From NCBI GenBank assembly GCA_900550585.1, contig URST01000060.1, positions 1 through 12,775 of the forward strand: a stretch of DNA of 12,775 nt, in the 5' to 3' direction. This document shows, piece after piece, positions 12,612 through 12,775 of the stretch. Below the pieces are notes generated by a model, which saw only the letters and a program-made list of their open reading frames with translations, was not told the origin of the DNA and did not search any database. This DNA is from an uncultured Eubacteriales bacterium. GTDB taxonomy: Bacteria > Bacillota > Clostridia > Oscillospirales > Oscillospiraceae. A program made the position numbers and the translations under genes. Every line of letters starts with the position of its first letter. Positions within the stretch are counted from its first letter, which is position 1.

Positions 12612-12660
12612 GGGCACCAAAACGTGCCCCCGGCACGTTTTTCTCGCTGCGCTCGTGCCC
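12612..12660. other. Structured element in gene-free stretch 12472-12686
   Basis: A 10-bp perfect stem (12619-12628 with 12632-12641, 3-nt loop) is enclosed by a 6-bp outer stem, GGGCAC (12612-12617) with GTGCCC (12655-12660). On the plus strand the inner hairpin runs into TTTTT (12638-12642), so it could act as a terminator. The rest of 12472-12611 is GC-rich, with the direct repeat GGCCTGT at 12526-12532 and 12535-12541 and the inverted pair AAAACGC (12474-12480) and GCGTTTT (12502-12508). I see no gene: open frames here lack Shine-Dalgarno sequences. Confidence 0.5.
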
Positions 12661-12661
12661 T

Positions 12662-12688
12662 TTCGAGCCTCGGCCCGCGGTACATTCC
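12662..12688 (+). repeat. Inverted partial copy of the tRNA-Gly 3' end
   Basis: The plus strand here reads TTCGAGCCTCGGCCCGC (12662-12678), which matches the T-loop to acceptor end of the tRNA-Gly on the opposite strand (12748 down to 12730) except for a missing TC. After 7 unmatched bases it continues TCCA into the left arm of the terminator palindrome, as the tRNA does on the other strand. The copy lacks the anticodon and D arms and cannot be a functional tRNA. Confidence 0.7.
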
Positions 12689-12728
12689 AAAAAAACAAGA
12701 CCACCCTTGGGTGGTCTTGTTTTTTTGG
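12687..12728 (-). terminator. Palindromic terminator abutting the tRNA-Gly CCA end
   Basis: A perfect 19-bp inverted repeat (12687-12705 with 12710-12728) encloses a 4-nt loop. Its core, CAAGACCACC, is flanked by A7 and T7, so on the minus strand the hairpin is followed by seven T (it is symmetric and would work on both strands). Its right arm includes the encoded CCA of the tRNA, leaving essentially no spacer between tRNA and terminator. Confidence 0.92.
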
Positions 12729-12775
12729 AGCGGGCGACGAGGCTCGAACTCGCTACCTCGACCTTGGCAAGGTCG
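12726..12775 (-). tRNA. tRNA-Gly (anticodon GCC), 5' part outside the window
   Basis: Fifty nucleotides of the 3' part are present. Reading the minus strand: anticodon stem CGACC/GGTCG (12771-12775 with 12759-12763) with loop TTGCCAA (12764-12770) and anticodon GCC (12766-12768); a 5-nt variable loop (12754-12758); the T arm (12737-12753) with loop TTCGAGC; the 3' acceptor strand CGCCCGC (12730-12736), discriminator T and an encoded CCA (12726-12728). The D arm and 5' acceptor strand are beyond the right edge. The anticodon reads glycine codons GGC and GGU. Confidence 0.95.

Noticed and set aside
12468..12704. Minus-strand open frames of 67-78 codons between the hypothetical gene and the tRNA
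   Set aside because: The starts lie in or next to the tRNA terminator with no Shine-Dalgarno, the product is Arg/Pro/Ser-rich without domain character, and the frame covers an inverted-repeat region.
1..12775. CRISPR arrays, insertion sequences, phage or plasmid genes
   Set aside because: No regularly spaced repeats, transposase, integrase or replication genes are visible; the long repeats found are terminators, the tRNA-like inverted copy and short stems.

Overview
The window looks like chromosomal DNA of a GC-rich member of the Clostridia, most likely the Oscillospiraceae or a neighbouring gut family. This rests on Firmicutes-type genes (ComEC, HolA, RNase M5, YceD-L32, a fused PotC-PotD), A/G-rich Shine-Dalgarno sequences, textbook sigma-A promoters and heavy GC use. 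No phage, transposase, plasmid or CRISPR genes are visible. Most of the content is core housekeeping.

Layout, left to right. (1) 1-1426, minus: glutaminyl-tRNA synthetase, cut by the left edge, with its own promoter at 1480-1508. (2) 1537-5436, minus: a tightly packed comEC-holA-rnmV operon (DNA uptake channel, clamp-loader delta subunit, 5S rRNA maturase) driven by a promoter at 5477-5505. (3) 5559-9983, minus: a polyamine-type ABC importer, potA-potB-potCD, followed after 42 bp by a small FlK-like hotdog thioesterase. Its promoter is at 10080-10108 and its terminator at 5516-5545. PotC and PotD are one polypeptide. (4) 10173-11129, minus: an RluA-family pseudouridine synthase with its own promoter and a strong terminator. 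(5) 11261-12008, plus: yceD (DUF177) and rpmF (L32), transcribed divergently from rluA from a perfect-consensus promoter and closed by a terminator. (6) 12111-12413, minus: a 100-residue protein I do not recognise, tail to tail with rpmF. (7) 12472-12686: a gene-free, highly structured stretch. (8) 12726-12775, minus: the 3' two thirds of a tRNA-Gly(GCC) with encoded CCA, abutting a long palindromic terminator.

How the genes work together: PotA (ATPase), PotB and the PotC half (channel) and the tethered PotD half (binding protein) should form one complete importer. The thioesterase is probably on the same transcript, but its link to transport is unknown. ComEC, HolA and RnmV are coupled by overlap or near-overlap rather than by shared function. 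YceD and L32 form the usual ribosome-linked pair, here without the lipid genes that often follow.

I see no clearly new multi-gene system. The observations most worth a second look are an inverted partial copy of the tRNA-Gly 3' end mirrored across its terminator, the structured region beside it, the PotC-PotD fusion with a histidine-rich linker, and the thioesterase in the importer operon.
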